Shown piece by piece: positions 37,421 to 45,789 of a stretch of DNA of 64,000 nt (its first letter is position 1; each line of letters opens with the position of its first letter). The notes under the pieces are model-generated. The model saw only the letters and a list, made by a program, of their open reading frames with translations, was not told the DNA's origin and did not search any database. The translations under genes were made by a program, and so were the position numbers. Source of the stretch: Streptomyces humidus (lineage in GTDB: Bacteria; Actinomycetota; Actinomycetes; Streptomycetales; Streptomycetaceae); contig NZ_BMTL01000031.1 of the NCBI RefSeq assembly GCF_014649655.1, positions 1 through 64,000 on the forward strand. Reading direction: 5' to 3'.

Positions 37421-37562
37421 ACGATTCCCCTCCGCCGGTCACCGTCCCTCGGTGCGACAGGCCGGATCCTGTCAGCTCAGGGCTGACAGGGCCTGGCGGG
37501 GGTTGCCACCCCCCTCCCCGCATGGGAGAGGATGGCGGGATCCGTACGAAGGGAAAAACACG

Positions 37563-38099
37563 GTGACCATCGACCCGTCCTCGATTCCGAATTTCGGGGG
37601 CCAGCCCGAGCCGCAGCCCCAGGGTGGACCGGCGGGCCCCGTCGTCCCGGATCAGGATCTCGTGAAGCAGCTCCTCGACCAGATGGAGCTGAAGTACGTC
37701 GTCGACGACGAGGGCGACCTCGCGGCGCCGTGGGAGGAGTTCCGCACGTACTTCATGTTCCGCGGCGAGGGTGACCAGGCGGTCTACTCGGTGCGGACGT
37801 TCTACGACCGGGCCCACAAGATCGACGACAAGCTCCAGCTCCTGGAGTCGATCGACGACTGGAACCGGCGCACCCTGTGGCCCAAGGTCTACACCCACAC
37901 CCACGACGACGGCACCGTCCGCCTCATCGGCGAGGCGCAGCTGCTGATCGGCGCCGGCGTCAACATCGAGCTGTTCGTCTCCTCCACGGTGAGCTGGGTC
38001 CGCGCGGCCATCGAGTTCGACAAGTGGCTGGTGGAGCAGCTGGGCCTGGAGTCCGACGTCGACGACGCGGAGACCAAGCCCGAGGAGGACGACGAGTAG
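37563..38099 (+). CDS. YbjN-domain (secretion-chaperone-like) protein
   Basis: The 178-residue cytoplasmic protein starts at GTG 37563 (VTIDPSSIPNFGGQPEPQP) with GAAGGGAAAA upstream. The domain has the alternating sheet/helix pattern of YbjN/CesT-like folds: VKQLLDQMELKYVVDDEGDL, YFMFRGEGDQAVYSVRTFYD, WNRRTLWPKVYTHTHDDGTV and GAGVNIELFVSSTVSWVR. The C-terminus is very acidic. In actinobacteria the role is unknown. Confidence 0.85.
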   Translation: MTIDPSSIPNFGGQPEPQPQGGPAGPVVPDQDLVKQLLDQMELKYVVDDEGDLAAPWEEFRTYFMFRGEGDQAVYSVRTFYDRAHKIDDKLQLLESIDDWNRRTLWPKVYTHTHDDGTVRLIGEAQLLIGAGVNIELFVSSTVSWVRAAIEFDKWLVEQLGLESDVDDAETKPEEDDE

Positions 38100-38128
38100 G
38101 TCCCCGACGACCTGCACGCGCCCCACGC

Positions 38129-38169
38129 GCAGAGGCGCCCGCCCACACCCTGTGGACGGGCGCCTCTGC
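38129..38169 (+). terminator. Terminator of the YbjN-type gene
   Basis: Arms GCAGAGGCGCCCGCCCACA and TGTGGACGGGCGCCTCTGC form a 19-bp stem with one mismatch around CCC, 30 bp after the stop codon. The remaining 190 bp to the next gene hold nothing recognisable. Confidence 0.85.
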
Positions 38170-38361
38170 CGTCCGCCCGGCCCGCCCATACGGACGCGCC
38201 CCCCCGGCGGAACGCGGACCGGACGAACGGTGCGAGTACCGGAAGGCGAAGCCGGCGGTCTCCGCATCCGCCTCCTTCACCGACGCGTCCCGAACCCCGC
38301 CCCGCTGTCACGGGCCGACGAGAACCACCGCCATCAGCTCCGCGGCAGGCCCGCCGGCTTG

Positions 38362-39102
38362 TCAGGCGGTGAAGCCGCCGTCCACGTGGACCGAGGCTCC
38401 GGTGATGTACCTGCCGTCCACACTTGCCAGGTGGGCGACGGTGGCCGCGATCTCGGCCGCTGCCGCATAACGGCCCACGGCGGTGAGGCCGGCGATCGTC
38501 TCGGCGTTCGGGCCGTCCGCCGGGTTGGCGTCCGTGTCGGTGGGGCCGGGGTGGACCACATTGACCGTGATCCCGCGCGGGCCGAGTTCTCGGGCCAGGC
38601 CCTTGGCCATGCCGACGAGGGCCGTCTTGCTCATCGCGTACAGGGCCAGGCCCGGGAAGGGCGCGCGTTCGGCGACGTTGCTGCCGATGCTGATGATGCG
38701 TCCGCCCTCGCCCATGTGACGCGCCGCCGCCTGTGACGCCACGAGCGGTGCCCGGACATTCACGGCCAGGGTGCGGTCGATCTCCGCCGGCCCCAGGTCG
38801 TCGAGCGGGCCGACGAGAAAGACGCCGGCGTTGTTGACCAGGATGTCCAGCCTGCCGAAGGTCGCGGCGGCCTCGTCCACGGCGGCGGTCAGTGCCTGCG
38901 GGACCGCGCTGTCGGCCTGGATGGCCAGACCTCGACGCCCCCGGGCCTTGACCTGCTCCACGACCTCGGCCGCGCGCTCCGAGCTGTTCTCATAGGTGAC
39001 GACGATGTCGGCGCCTTCCTCCGCCAGCCGGAGCGCCGTGGCGGCGCCGATGCCCCGGCTTCCGCCCGTGATCAAGGCGACGTTTCCTTCGAGTCGGTTC
39101 AT
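38362..39102 (-). CDS. Short-chain dehydrogenase/reductase
   Basis: The 246-residue classical SDR uses NAD(P)H to reduce or oxidise a small substrate. The nucleotide-binding motif is TGGSRGIG, followed by NNAG in LDILVNNAGVFLVGP. The catalytic Ser lies in IISIGSN, and YAMSK supplies the catalytic Tyr and Lys. The C-terminus YITGASVHVDGGFTA is typical. Start ATG 39102 (MNRLEGNVALITGG) matches the family; ATG 39114 is an alternative. The substrate is unknown. Confidence 0.92.
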   Translation of the reverse strand: MNRLEGNVALITGGSRGIGAATALRLAEEGADIVVTYENSSERAAEVVEQVKARGRRGLAIQADSAVPQALTAAVDEAAATFGRLDILVNNAGVFLVGPLDDLGPAEIDRTLAVNVRAPLVASQAAARHMGEGGRIISIGSNVAERAPFPGLALYAMSKTALVGMAKGLARELGPRGITVNVVHPGPTDTDANPADGPNAETIAGLTAVGRYAAAAEIAATVAHLASVDGRYITGASVHVDGGFTA

Positions 39103-39245
39103 GCCGTCGAGCATCGCGGGCCCCACCAGCGGAAGCTGGCGGGAATCCGACCTGGCGTCCGGCGACATCCGACGGCCGTCCACCCTCGATGGTGGCGTTC
39201 ACGTTCACGTGGACCCGGCAGGCGGTCGAGTCGCCTGACGAGCGC

Positions 39246-39809
39246 TCAGCGTCTCTTCTCGTACCTGGTCAGGATCACGCCGCCGGGAAGCGTCCGCGTC
39301 TCCACCAGGTTCAGGTTCACCCAGTTGTCCAGCGCGGTGAAGAACGGCGTGCCGCCGCCCACCAGGACCGGCGCGGTGGCCAGCACGTACTCGTCGATCA
39401 GCCCGGCCCGCATGGCCGCCCCCGCGAGCGTCGCGCCGCCGATGTCCATCGGGCCGCCGTCCTCGGCCTTGAGCCGGGTGATCTCGGCGACCGCGTCGCC
39501 GGTGACCAGGCGGGTGTTCCAGTCGACCTTGTCGATCGTCGAGGAGAACACCACCTTCGACATGTCCCGCCAGCGGCACCCGAACTCGACCTCCGCCGGG
39601 GTGGCGTCGGGCCGCTGGTCGACGGTCGGCCAGTAGGGGCTCATCGTCTGCCACAGCTTGCGCCCGTACAGCGACAGGTCGGTCGCCGGCAACCGGTCGG
39701 ACCAGAACTGGAACAGCTCGTCGCTCGGCACGCTCCAGCCGATGTCGTCGCCGGGCGCGGCGATATAGCCGTCCAGGGTCAGGTTCATGCCGTAGATCAG
39801 TTTCCGCAT
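39246..39809 (-). CDS. DHFR/RibD-C-like reductase
   Basis: The 187-residue protein belongs to the dihydrofolate-reductase-like (RibD C-terminal) family. It begins MRKLIYGMNLTLDGYIAAPG, with GRKLWQTMSPYWP, an NADPH-site-like DIGGATLAGAAMRAGLIDEY and the C-terminal LATAPVLVGGGTPFFTAL. Such stand-alone proteins are common in actinobacteria and their substrates are mostly unknown. It is a single minus-strand gene. Confidence 0.9.
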   Translation of the reverse strand: MRKLIYGMNLTLDGYIAAPGDDIGWSVPSDELFQFWSDRLPATDLSLYGRKLWQTMSPYWPTVDQRPDATPAEVEFGCRWRDMSKVVFSSTIDKVDWNTRLVTGDAVAEITRLKAEDGGPMDIGGATLAGAAMRAGLIDEYVLATAPVLVGGGTPFFTALDNWVNLNLVETRTLPGGVILTRYEKRR

Positions 39810-40034
39810 GGCGCCAGCCTTCCGTGAGTCGGTCTCACGCGTACAGACCGGCGCGGCGCGGGAAACTCACCGGTGCGCGATCTGAACACGGAGCACGACG
39901 TCAGCCTGCTCCCCGTCCCGGTAACCCATGAGCTCGACGTCGGACCCGCACCGGGCGTGGGCGCGGGTGAAATCCATCTCTGTGCGGCGCGGGGCAGGTT
40001 GCGAGGAGGGCGCTGTGCCCTACCCCGAGTCCTG

Positions 40035-40295
40035 TCAGCTCTCGTAGTGGTAGCGGCACTGTGCGATCAGGACGGCGTCCCCGGTGGCTTTGTAGATCAG
40101 TCGGTGCTCGTCGTTGATGCGGCGCGACCAGTAGCCCTGGAATCCGTGCTTGAGCGGTTCCGGCTTGCCGATCCCCTCGTTGCCGTTCCGGGCGATGTCC
40201 GCGATGAGTGTGTTGATGCGCTTCAGGATCTTCCGGTCCTGAAGTTCCCACCACAGGTAGTCCTCCCAGGCACGGGAGGAGAAGGTGATCTTCAA
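40035..40295 (-). CDS. yoeB: YoeB/Txe-family ribosome-dependent mRNA interferase toxin
   Basis: The 86-residue RelE-superfamily toxin has the near-diagnostic YoeB pattern: KITFSSRAWEDYLWWELQDR, KILKRINTLIADI, GIGKPEPLKHGFQGYWSRRI, NDEHRLIYKATGD and the C-terminal CRYHYES. The catalytic Glu (KPEPLK), Arg (SRRI, EHRL), His and terminal Tyr region are all kept, so it is probably active. It starts at TTG 40295, 10 bp after its antitoxin gene. Confidence 0.93.
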   Translation of the reverse strand: MKITFSSRAWEDYLWWELQDRKILKRINTLIADIARNGNEGIGKPEPLKHGFQGYWSRRINDEHRLIYKATGDAVLIAQCRYHYES

Positions 40296-40305
40296 CTCGC
40301 GGCCC

Positions 40306-40563
40306 TTATTCGTCGGTCGCCAGTTCGCGTACGGTGCCGCCGCCGTTTTCCAGCTCGTCGATGGACGCGAGCAGGCGCCGGGCGTTCGCAGGGCTTCGGA
40401 GCAGGTAGGCCGTCTCCTTGAGGGATTCGTAGTCCTCGAGGGAGACGATGACGACCGGCTCATGTCCGGCCCGGGTGATGACGACCTCCTCGCGGTCGTC
40501 GGTGACGGAGTTGAGCACCTCGGCGTACCGTGCGCGCGACTCGGAATAGCTCATGGTCTTCAC
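40306..40563 (-). CDS. yefM: YefM-family antitoxin
   Basis: The 85-residue Phd/YefM antitoxin starts at GTG 40563 (VKTMSYSESRARYAEVLNSV) with GGAGGG 6 nt upstream. The DNA-binding Phd fold is followed by VVIVSLEDYESLKETAYLLR and the toxin-neutralising tail SPANARRLLASIDELENGGG. It should repress its own operon through the palindrome at 40579-40598. Confidence 0.93.
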   Translation of the reverse strand: MKTMSYSESRARYAEVLNSVTDDREEVVITRAGHEPVVIVSLEDYESLKETAYLLRSPANARRLLASIDELENGGGTVRELATDE

Positions 40564-40578
40564 GGTCGACCCTCCTAT

Positions 40579-40598
40579 GCGTACAGGAAATTGTACGC
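40579..40598. promoter_or_regulatory. YefM operator
   Basis: GCGTACA-N6-TGTACGC is a perfect inverted repeat 16 bp upstream of the antitoxin start. Its GTACA/TGTAC halves match the TGTACA core described for YefM-YoeB operators. Confidence 0.7.
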
Positions 40599-40712
40599 CG
40601 ATGCCGGTCGCGCGACAAGCTTCAGAGGGGCGGCGGCGACCGGGCGGTCTCCGGGCGCGAAGGTTCTCGGTGAGTGAAGGATGAGAACTCCGCCCCCGGA
40701 TCTGGCGATCCT

Positions 40713-40923
40713 CCGTGAGGACACGCCCGCCGGGAGGGCAAGCGCTACGGCTTCGAGGACGTCCTGCTGATCTCCGAGGTCGTCCCGGCCTCGTCCGCAC
40801 GCAAGGGCCGCGACGACTGCACCGCGAGTCGCGGCCGTTACGGCATCGTGGCCGACGGCCTTACCTTCACCCTCGACCTCGACGAGCTCCCGCGCCCGGA
40901 GCCCGAGGCGGACGCCCGCTGAC
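40713..40923 (+). pseudogene. Unidentified 3' gene remnant (ending in LDELPRP)
   Basis: The frame is open from a stop near 40716 and reads KRYGFEDVLLISEVVPASS, then RGRYGIVADGLTFTLDLDEL and PRPEPEADAR before TGA. It has no start codon. A second piece with the same ending lies at 42530-42665. Parent family not recognised. Confidence 0.4.
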
Positions 40924-40945
40924 GAAGGGCGTCGAGGGTGGGGGC

Positions 40946-41371
40946 TCAGCTCCCGTCCGTCCAGTACTTCTGGAGTCTCGCGACCGCCTCGTCCTTGGTC
41001 ATCCCCGCCACGGTGTCCTCGCCGACGCCCGCGCGGTGGATGAGCAGATGCACCAGGTCGGCGGGAAGGGCCTCGCTCGGCGGCTCGGGGGCGCCTCGGT
41101 CGGGCAGTTCGCCGTGCTGGGCGCAGGCCCAGAACTCGTCCTCGGTGACGTCCAGTTGGTCCCGCAGGATGTGTCGCCACATCGCGGCGCCGTACGCGGT
41201 GCGGTCCACCGGGTGCGAGATTCTGGTGCGCAGGATCCGGCCGTCGTGCAGGGTGAGTTCGTAGGTCACGTGATGGGTGCCGGTGCGCCCGCGGGCGTCC
41301 CGAACGCGTTCCCACTTCTCGGCACGGCAGAAACGATCATGGTTCTCACGGTCGGGCTGGGGCCAGGTCAC
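40946..41371 (-). CDS. Putative toxin of a type II-like toxin-antitoxin pair
   Basis: The 141-residue basic/mixed protein starts at GTG 41371 (VTWPQPDRENHDRFCRAEKW) overlapping the stop of the upstream antitoxin-like gene (GTGA). A central segment YELTLHDGRILRTRISHPVD with LRDQLDVTEDEFWAC is conserved-looking. It is assigned as toxin by gene order and the coupled Phd-like partner; no catalytic motif was recognised. Confidence 0.65.
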   Translation of the reverse strand: MTWPQPDRENHDRFCRAEKWERVRDARGRTGTHHVTYELTLHDGRILRTRISHPVDRTAYGAAMWRHILRDQLDVTEDEFWACAQHGELPDRGAPEPPSEALPADLVHLLIHRAGVGEDTVAGMTKDEAVARLQKYWTDGS

Positions 41372-41784
41372 CGTGGAGCACCCACCAGCCAGTCGCGCAG
41401 CTGTCCGTCGTCGCTGAGAGCGATCAGCTGCACCAGGCCCCAATTGTCCGCGTGGTTGGGTGCGGTCCGCAGCCTGTCCTGCCAGTCCTCGGCGTACTCG
41501 CGAAGGGCCTGGACCATCTCCCCTATGGCTTCGTCGAAGGTGGCCCCGTCGGCGGCCAGTGGCAGTCCTGACAGAAAGACGGACCAGCCGCCCGCCTCGG
41601 GGACCACCTCCGCCTTTGCGGGGCACACCAGCGACAGATGCTGGCGCAGCCGCTCCACGTCCACGACTGCCGAGCGCCCGGAGTCACGGCGTACGGTCGC
41701 CACCCGTCCCTCGTCGGCCGCGTCGAGGAGGTCCTTCAGGTGTGCGCGCGCTTGGGTGTAGCTCTCGTAGTGCACAGCGGCCAT
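41368..41784 (-). CDS. Prevent-host-death-type antitoxin with long C-terminal domain
   Basis: The 138-residue protein starts ATG 41784 (MAAVHYESYTQARAHLKDLL) with GGAGG upstream. The first 60 residues look like a Phd/YefM N-terminal domain (DAADEGRVATVRRDSGRSAV, VDVERLRQHL). The longer C-terminal part (GGWSVFLSGLPLAADGATFD, EAIGEMVQALREYAEDW) resembles HicB-like folds. It lies upstream of its toxin-like partner and downstream of a very large palindrome. Confidence 0.72.
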   Translation of the reverse strand: MAAVHYESYTQARAHLKDLLDAADEGRVATVRRDSGRSAVVDVERLRQHLSLVCPAKAEVVPEAGGWSVFLSGLPLAADGATFDEAIGEMVQALREYAEDWQDRLRTAPNHADNWGLVQLIALSDDGQLRDWLVGAPR

Positions 41785-41819
41785 GACCTGCCTCCTCGAT
41801 CGTCCGGCCTTCCCAGCGT

Positions 41820-41870
41820 GCACCCATCCGTCACGTACGTCAAGTACTTCACGTACGTGACGGTGGGTGC
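41820..41870. promoter_or_regulatory. Large palindromic operator upstream of the antitoxin
   Basis: The 36-bp core at 41828-41863 is CCGTCACGTACGT, C, AAGTACTT, C, ACGTACGTGACGG, perfect except at two symmetric single bases. GCACCCA on the left and GGGTGC on the right extend the symmetry to 51 bp with one extra base. Nested TACGT and AAGTACTT repeats suggest several antitoxin dimers binding side by side. Confidence 0.8.
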
Positions 41871-42041
41871 GGTCGCTGGAGGCGGGATTGCTCCGGAGTC
41901 TCCTGTCGTCCGCCTCGTCCCGGCGCAGCGTCCAGCTGACCTCGGACGGCCTCGCGGCGGCGGTGAGATCCACGCGAGAGACCGCCCGAGACCAACCGCA
42001 AAACGGCAATACCGACAGGTGGGCGGCCGGCCCTGCCTCAT

Positions 42042-42494
42042 TCAGGACGCGAGGCGCTGCAGGCGGCTCGCGGCTTCGTCGAGAACGTCGTCCCTCTTGC
42101 AGAAGGTGAAGCGCACCTGGCTGCGGCCGGCGTCGGGGTCGTCGTAGAAGACGGAGTTGGGGATGGCGACGACGCCGCAGCGTTCGGGGAGGGCGCGGCA
42201 GAAGGCGTAGGCGTCCTTCTCTCCGAACGGGGTGATGTCGGTGGTGATGAAGTACGTGCCCTGCGGCTCGTAGACCTTGAACCCGGCCGCGCGCAGGCCG
42301 TCGCCGAGCAGGTCGCGCTTGCGGCGGAGGCCGGCGCGGAACTCTTCGAAGTAGGAGTCCGGCAGGCGCAGCGCCTCGGCGATCGCGTACTGGAACGGGC
42401 CGGCGCTGACGTACGTCAGGTACTGCTTGGCCGTCCGGACGGCGGAGACGAGCGGGCCGTTCGCCGTGACCCAGGCCACTCCGTGTTCACACAC
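42042..42494 (-). pseudogene. 3' fragment 1 of PLP-dependent aminotransferase
   Basis: The last about 147 codons of a class I/II aminotransferase: WVTANGPLVSAVRTAKQYLT, GPFQYAIAEALRLPDSYFEE, GTYFITTDITPFGEKD, CGVVAIPNSVFYDD and RFTFCKRDDVLDEAASRL. The whole N-terminal part with the PLP lysine is absent. It is the most divergent of the four copies (for example SAGPFQYAIAEAL against ASGPFQYAVAEAL), fitting either the original chromosomal end or the oldest arrival. An in-frame GTG at 42494 precedes CEHGVAWVT, so a short protein could be translated, but it could not be an active enzyme. Confidence 0.88.
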
Positions 42495-42502
42495 CCATTT
42501 GT
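42466..42502. repeat. Attachment-like block 1
   Basis: A 37-bp block at the cut edge of fragment 1, beginning GTGACCCAGG and ending CCATTTGT. The left part is aminotransferase coding sequence. The right part (ACTCCGTGTTCACACACC...) is not, yet is shared with blocks 2-4; similarity stops at 42502. Confidence 0.7.
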
Positions 42503-42529
42503 GCGGGGTCCGACCGGGCGCAGCCGTAC

Positions 42530-42665
42530 GGCCGCGGCACACACGCACAAGTACGGCACGGGCAAGATCCCCATCCCCCTGGCCGACGACCGCACCTTCA
42601 CCCTCAACCTCGACGAGCTCCCGCGCCCGGACAGCGGGTTGCACGTCCCCTTCGCGCACGCTGCA
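42530..42665 (+). pseudogene. Second unidentified remnant ending in LDELPRP
   Basis: The stretch reads HKYGTGKIPIPLADDRTFTL-NLDELPRPDSG and then loses coherence. It shares TFTL-x-LDELPRP and the matching DNA with the remnant at 40713-40923. No start codon belongs to it. The remaining gap to 42862 holds no recognisable gene. Confidence 0.4.
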
Positions 42666-42862
42666 AGGTGCATCCGACAACGTCACTCCGTCCGATCGGG
42701 GACGGGCTTCCGCCTGAGTAGAACTACTCAGGCGCCGTGGTGGCCGATACGGATACTGCGCGTTATGCAGGGGAGTTATGGTACGGCTCGGTCACCGCAG
42801 CGCTGCTGTGACAGGTTCACGTCCGCTCGTCGGGTACGACAGGACACGGGGAGGAACCACGC

Positions 42863-43330
42863 ATGGCGTGGGATGAGTGGGAGCAGCTCAAGGCCGCAGC
42901 GGTCGAGCGGCACACCACGCAGATGCAGCTCAACCATGTGCTGGCCGACCAGGGAGGCGGCGGCACGAGTAACGCCGGTGCTTCTTCTGGCAAGTTGAGG
43001 TCGGACAAGGCGGCATGGACCAAGGCGGGGGAGGACGTCGGGTCCTTGCGTGAGGACCTTGGCAAGGCGTGGGTGAAGATGGAGTCGGGCCAGACGGGGC
43101 TCGGGAAGGGAACCGGGTGCCTGACCGCAGCGGCCCAACAGGATGTCTACGAGTCCTGGAAGCGCTACATCAAGGACGTGGGCGAGGTGTGCGACGGGCT
43201 TGCCGGCGTGCTGGAGAAGGCGGGCAACGACCAGCTGCGGACGGATCAGGCCATCGAAGCTGAGATCGTCAAGCTGAAGACCGAGTACTACGAGGACACG
43301 CACCCCGGCAGCCAGGCCAAGGGGCGGTGA
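42863..43330 (+). CDS. Helical WXG100-like protein
   Basis: The 155-residue protein starts MAWDEWEQLKAAAVERHTTQ after GGGGAGGAACC. It is predicted mostly helical, with a Gly/Ser hinge (GGGGTSNAGASSG) between two long helices and a C-terminal YYEDTHPG. Length and pattern resemble ESX/type VII-associated WXG100 or LXG proteins, without a perfect WXG. It is 7 bp upstream of the DUF1023-type hydrolase and probably acts with it. Confidence 0.7.
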   Translation: MAWDEWEQLKAAAVERHTTQMQLNHVLADQGGGGTSNAGASSGKLRSDKAAWTKAGEDVGSLREDLGKAWVKMESGQTGLGKGTGCLTAAAQQDVYESWKRYIKDVGEVCDGLAGVLEKAGNDQLRTDQAIEAEIVKLKTEYYEDTHPGSQAKGR

Positions 43331-43337
43331 CCCGGAC

Positions 43338-45161
43338 ATGGACCACCTGACGCTCAAGGCGCTCACGCCGTCCGAGTACACCGAGGCGGCTGACGGATAC
43401 CGCGCGATCAGCGGCTCGGCCGACGCGGCCATGGACCGCATTGACAAGCAGATCACCGCGGCCATGCGGAAGGCCAACGAGGGTGAGGCCGCGGACGCGG
43501 CACTCAAGCAGCTGCGGAAGCTGTCGGAGAATTTCCACTACACCCAAGTCGAGTGCGGCCTGATCACTGGAGCTCTCGACGGCTTCTCGTCCGAGATCAC
43601 CGCACCCAAACGGCGGCTGACTGAGGCACTGGACGATGCGGCAGCGCTGGCATACACCGTCAACGAGGACGGCACCGTCACGTATCCCGCCGGCGGTAAG
43701 AACGAGCTCACCGGTGAGTCGATCCCCGGCGGGAAAGTCATGGGCAACAACGGCTTGATCACCGGCAACGACACAGGATTTCAAGCACCGGGGCTGATGC
43801 CGAACAATCCTCAGTTCAAGAACCCGAACCCGCACCATGCCAAAGCCGTGGACATCGCCGACCGCATCGCCCACGCCGTACGGGAAGCACAGGAGATCGA
43901 CGATCGGTACAGCAAGGCGCTGAACAAGCTCAAGGCGGCGCCGGGGCTGAATGTCGACACCAAAACATGGGCGGACGTGGCATCGGATGTCGATGCTGTG
44001 AGTTCAGCGGCCAGTAAATACCTCCAGGATCATATCCCGTTGGCCAAGTCGCCGGCCGACCGCAAAGAGTGGTGGGACAGCCTCAGTAACGAGGAGCGGG
44101 AGGAGTACAAGGCGGCCTTCCCGGAAATCATCGGCAACTTGGACGGGATCCCGTCCACGGTCCGGGATGAGGCCAACCGGGAGAACATCCACCTGCTCAT
44201 CGCGCAGTTGGAGGGCCAGCCCGGAGAGGCGTCCAAAGAAAAGCTCGAAGGACTGAAGGGCATACAGGCCAAGCTCAATGCGGGAAGCCAGCCGCCCATG
44301 TTCCTTCTGGGCATCGGTCTCGAAGGAAACGGGAGGGCGATCGTCGCGTACGGGAACCCTGACACGTCGAAGAACGTGTCGGCCTATGTGCCTGGCCTGG
44401 GAACCAAGCTCGACTCGGGATTCGCCGATGGCACGGTGAAGCGTGCCTTCTACACCGCGCAGGGCGCCCAGAAGTTCGACCCCTCCTCATCCGCGATCGT
44501 ATGGCTCGGCTACGACGCGCCTCAGTCACTCGACGTGATGACGACGGCCGATGCCGAGCGAGGCGCCCCCGCCTACAACAGTTTCATGAGTGGAATTTCG
44601 GCCACCAACGAGAACGCGGATCCTCACGTCACCGCCATCGGGCATTCCTACGGTTCTCGACTGGTGGGCGCTGCCACACAGGAGGCGGGCGGGATCGCGG
44701 GCGCCGATGACATCGTCCTCGTAGGAAGTCCCGGTGTCGGCGTCGACAAGGCGGAGGACCTCGGGGTGGGCAAGGAGCACGTCTGGGTGGGCGCGGCTGA
44801 GAATGACATCGTTACCAAGCTGCCTTCCTCGAAGGAGGCCACCGCAGGGACCATGGGGTTCTTCGGGGGCGGTCCGCTCGGCGCGTACCTCGCTGGCGAC
44901 CTGGCCGACCAGGGTGATGACGACGTCTGGTTCGGCAAGGATCCTGCGAGCAAAGCGTTCGGGGCCAACAGGTTCCAGACCCTACCCGGACCGGAGCTGG
45001 CGCAGCCTTCTTTCCCCGAGGTGTGGAACTCGACCCTGGATATCGAGGCGCACAGCAACTACTTCTCCCCGGAGGAAGGGAAGGACAAGGTTTCTGCGCG
45101 GAACATCGCTGCCATCGTCGCAGGGCAGCCGGGATACGTCGTGAGGGAGACGCCACGATGA
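43338..45161 (+). CDS. DUF1023-type alpha/beta hydrolase with helical N-terminal domain
   Basis: In this 607-residue protein, residues 1-330 are largely helical (YTEAADGYRAISGSADAAMD and later LSNEEREEYKAAFPEIIGNL), resembling type VII substrate domains. Residues about 330-560 form an alpha/beta hydrolase with the nucleophile elbow GHSYGS (IGHSYGSRLVGAATQ), IVLVGSPGVGVD, and a later VGAAENDIVTKLP and IEAHSNYFSPEE that supply the Asp and His. DUF1023 proteins paired with WXG-like partners are frequent in Streptomyces; a role as secreted effector or lipase is possible but unproven. The stop overlaps the next start. Confidence 0.82.
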   Translation: MDHLTLKALTPSEYTEAADGYRAISGSADAAMDRIDKQITAAMRKANEGEAADAALKQLRKLSENFHYTQVECGLITGALDGFSSEITAPKRRLTEALDDAAALAYTVNEDGTVTYPAGGKNELTGESIPGGKVMGNNGLITGNDTGFQAPGLMPNNPQFKNPNPHHAKAVDIADRIAHAVREAQEIDDRYSKALNKLKAAPGLNVDTKTWADVASDVDAVSSAASKYLQDHIPLAKSPADRKEWWDSLSNEEREEYKAAFPEIIGNLDGIPSTVRDEANRENIHLLIAQLEGQPGEASKEKLEGLKGIQAKLNAGSQPPMFLLGIGLEGNGRAIVAYGNPDTSKNVSAYVPGLGTKLDSGFADGTVKRAFYTAQGAQKFDPSSSAIVWLGYDAPQSLDVMTTADAERGAPAYNSFMSGISATNENADPHVTAIGHSYGSRLVGAATQEAGGIAGADDIVLVGSPGVGVDKAEDLGVGKEHVWVGAAENDIVTKLPSSKEATAGTMGFFGGGPLGAYLAGDLADQGDDDVWFGKDPASKAFGANRFQTLPGPELAQPSFPEVWNSTLDIEAHSNYFSPEEGKDKVSARNIAAIVAGQPGYVVRETPR

Positions 45162-45712
45162 GGGCGAGGGTTGCAGCGGCTGCCGCGCTGGTGCTGGTTC
45201 TTTCCGGATGCGGCGCGGCAGGCAGCGCGTCGACGAGCAAGGAAAGTCGGTCGAAGATGAACCTGCAGGAGGCTGCCGACAGGGCTGACGCGATTCTGGA
45301 CGAGGCGTTCGAGGCCATCAAGCCCCCGGTTCAGTGGACGCACCTGTACTCCATGCCGGGTGACTGCTACGTGGACCGTGACCGTTCCGTCATGACGGTC
45401 ATCTCCGCCGAACGGCGCGGCAGCTTCCTCGGCGTCCTGGAACGCCACTGGAAGAGCAGGGGCTACCAGCTCGTCGCCACGAGTCCGAACGGCCTTGCAG
45501 CCAATTTCGAGACTCGGGACGGGTTCCAGCTGGAGGTTCTGATCGGGCCGAACGGCCAGGCCCATCTGAGCGTCACCACCCCGTGCGTGGAGAAGTCCGA
45601 GGTCGCTCAGCCGACGAGCAAGCCGAACGGCCCCGACTACTCGAGGCAGACGCTGCCGGAGCCGAACGTGCGGTCCGCGTTCTGGTCGAGTACGACGCCC
45701 CTGCCCAGCTGA
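45158..45712 (+). CDS. Small lipoprotein downstream of the DUF1023 hydrolase
   Basis: The 184-residue lipoprotein starts ATG 45158 (MRARVAAAAALVLVLSGC, lipobox LSGC at Cys18) and overlaps the hydrolase stop by ATGA. The mature part has one small domain (WTHLYSMPGDCYVDRDRSVM and RRGSFLGVLERHWKSRGYQL). Third gene of a translationally coupled cassette; it could be an immunity-like or anchoring partner of the hydrolase, which is inference from gene order. Confidence 0.78.
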   Translation: MRARVAAAAALVLVLSGCGAAGSASTSKESRSKMNLQEAADRADAILDEAFEAIKPPVQWTHLYSMPGDCYVDRDRSVMTVISAERRGSFLGVLERHWKSRGYQLVATSPNGLAANFETRDGFQLEVLIGPNGQAHLSVTTPCVEKSEVAQPTSKPNGPDYSRQTLPEPNVRSAFWSSTTPLPS

Positions 45713-45789
45713 CGCAAGACGACGTCCGCAGGTCGGAACTGCCGGGAAACGCCCGCCCTCCTTTCGTGGACGGCACCCGGGGCGTGTCG

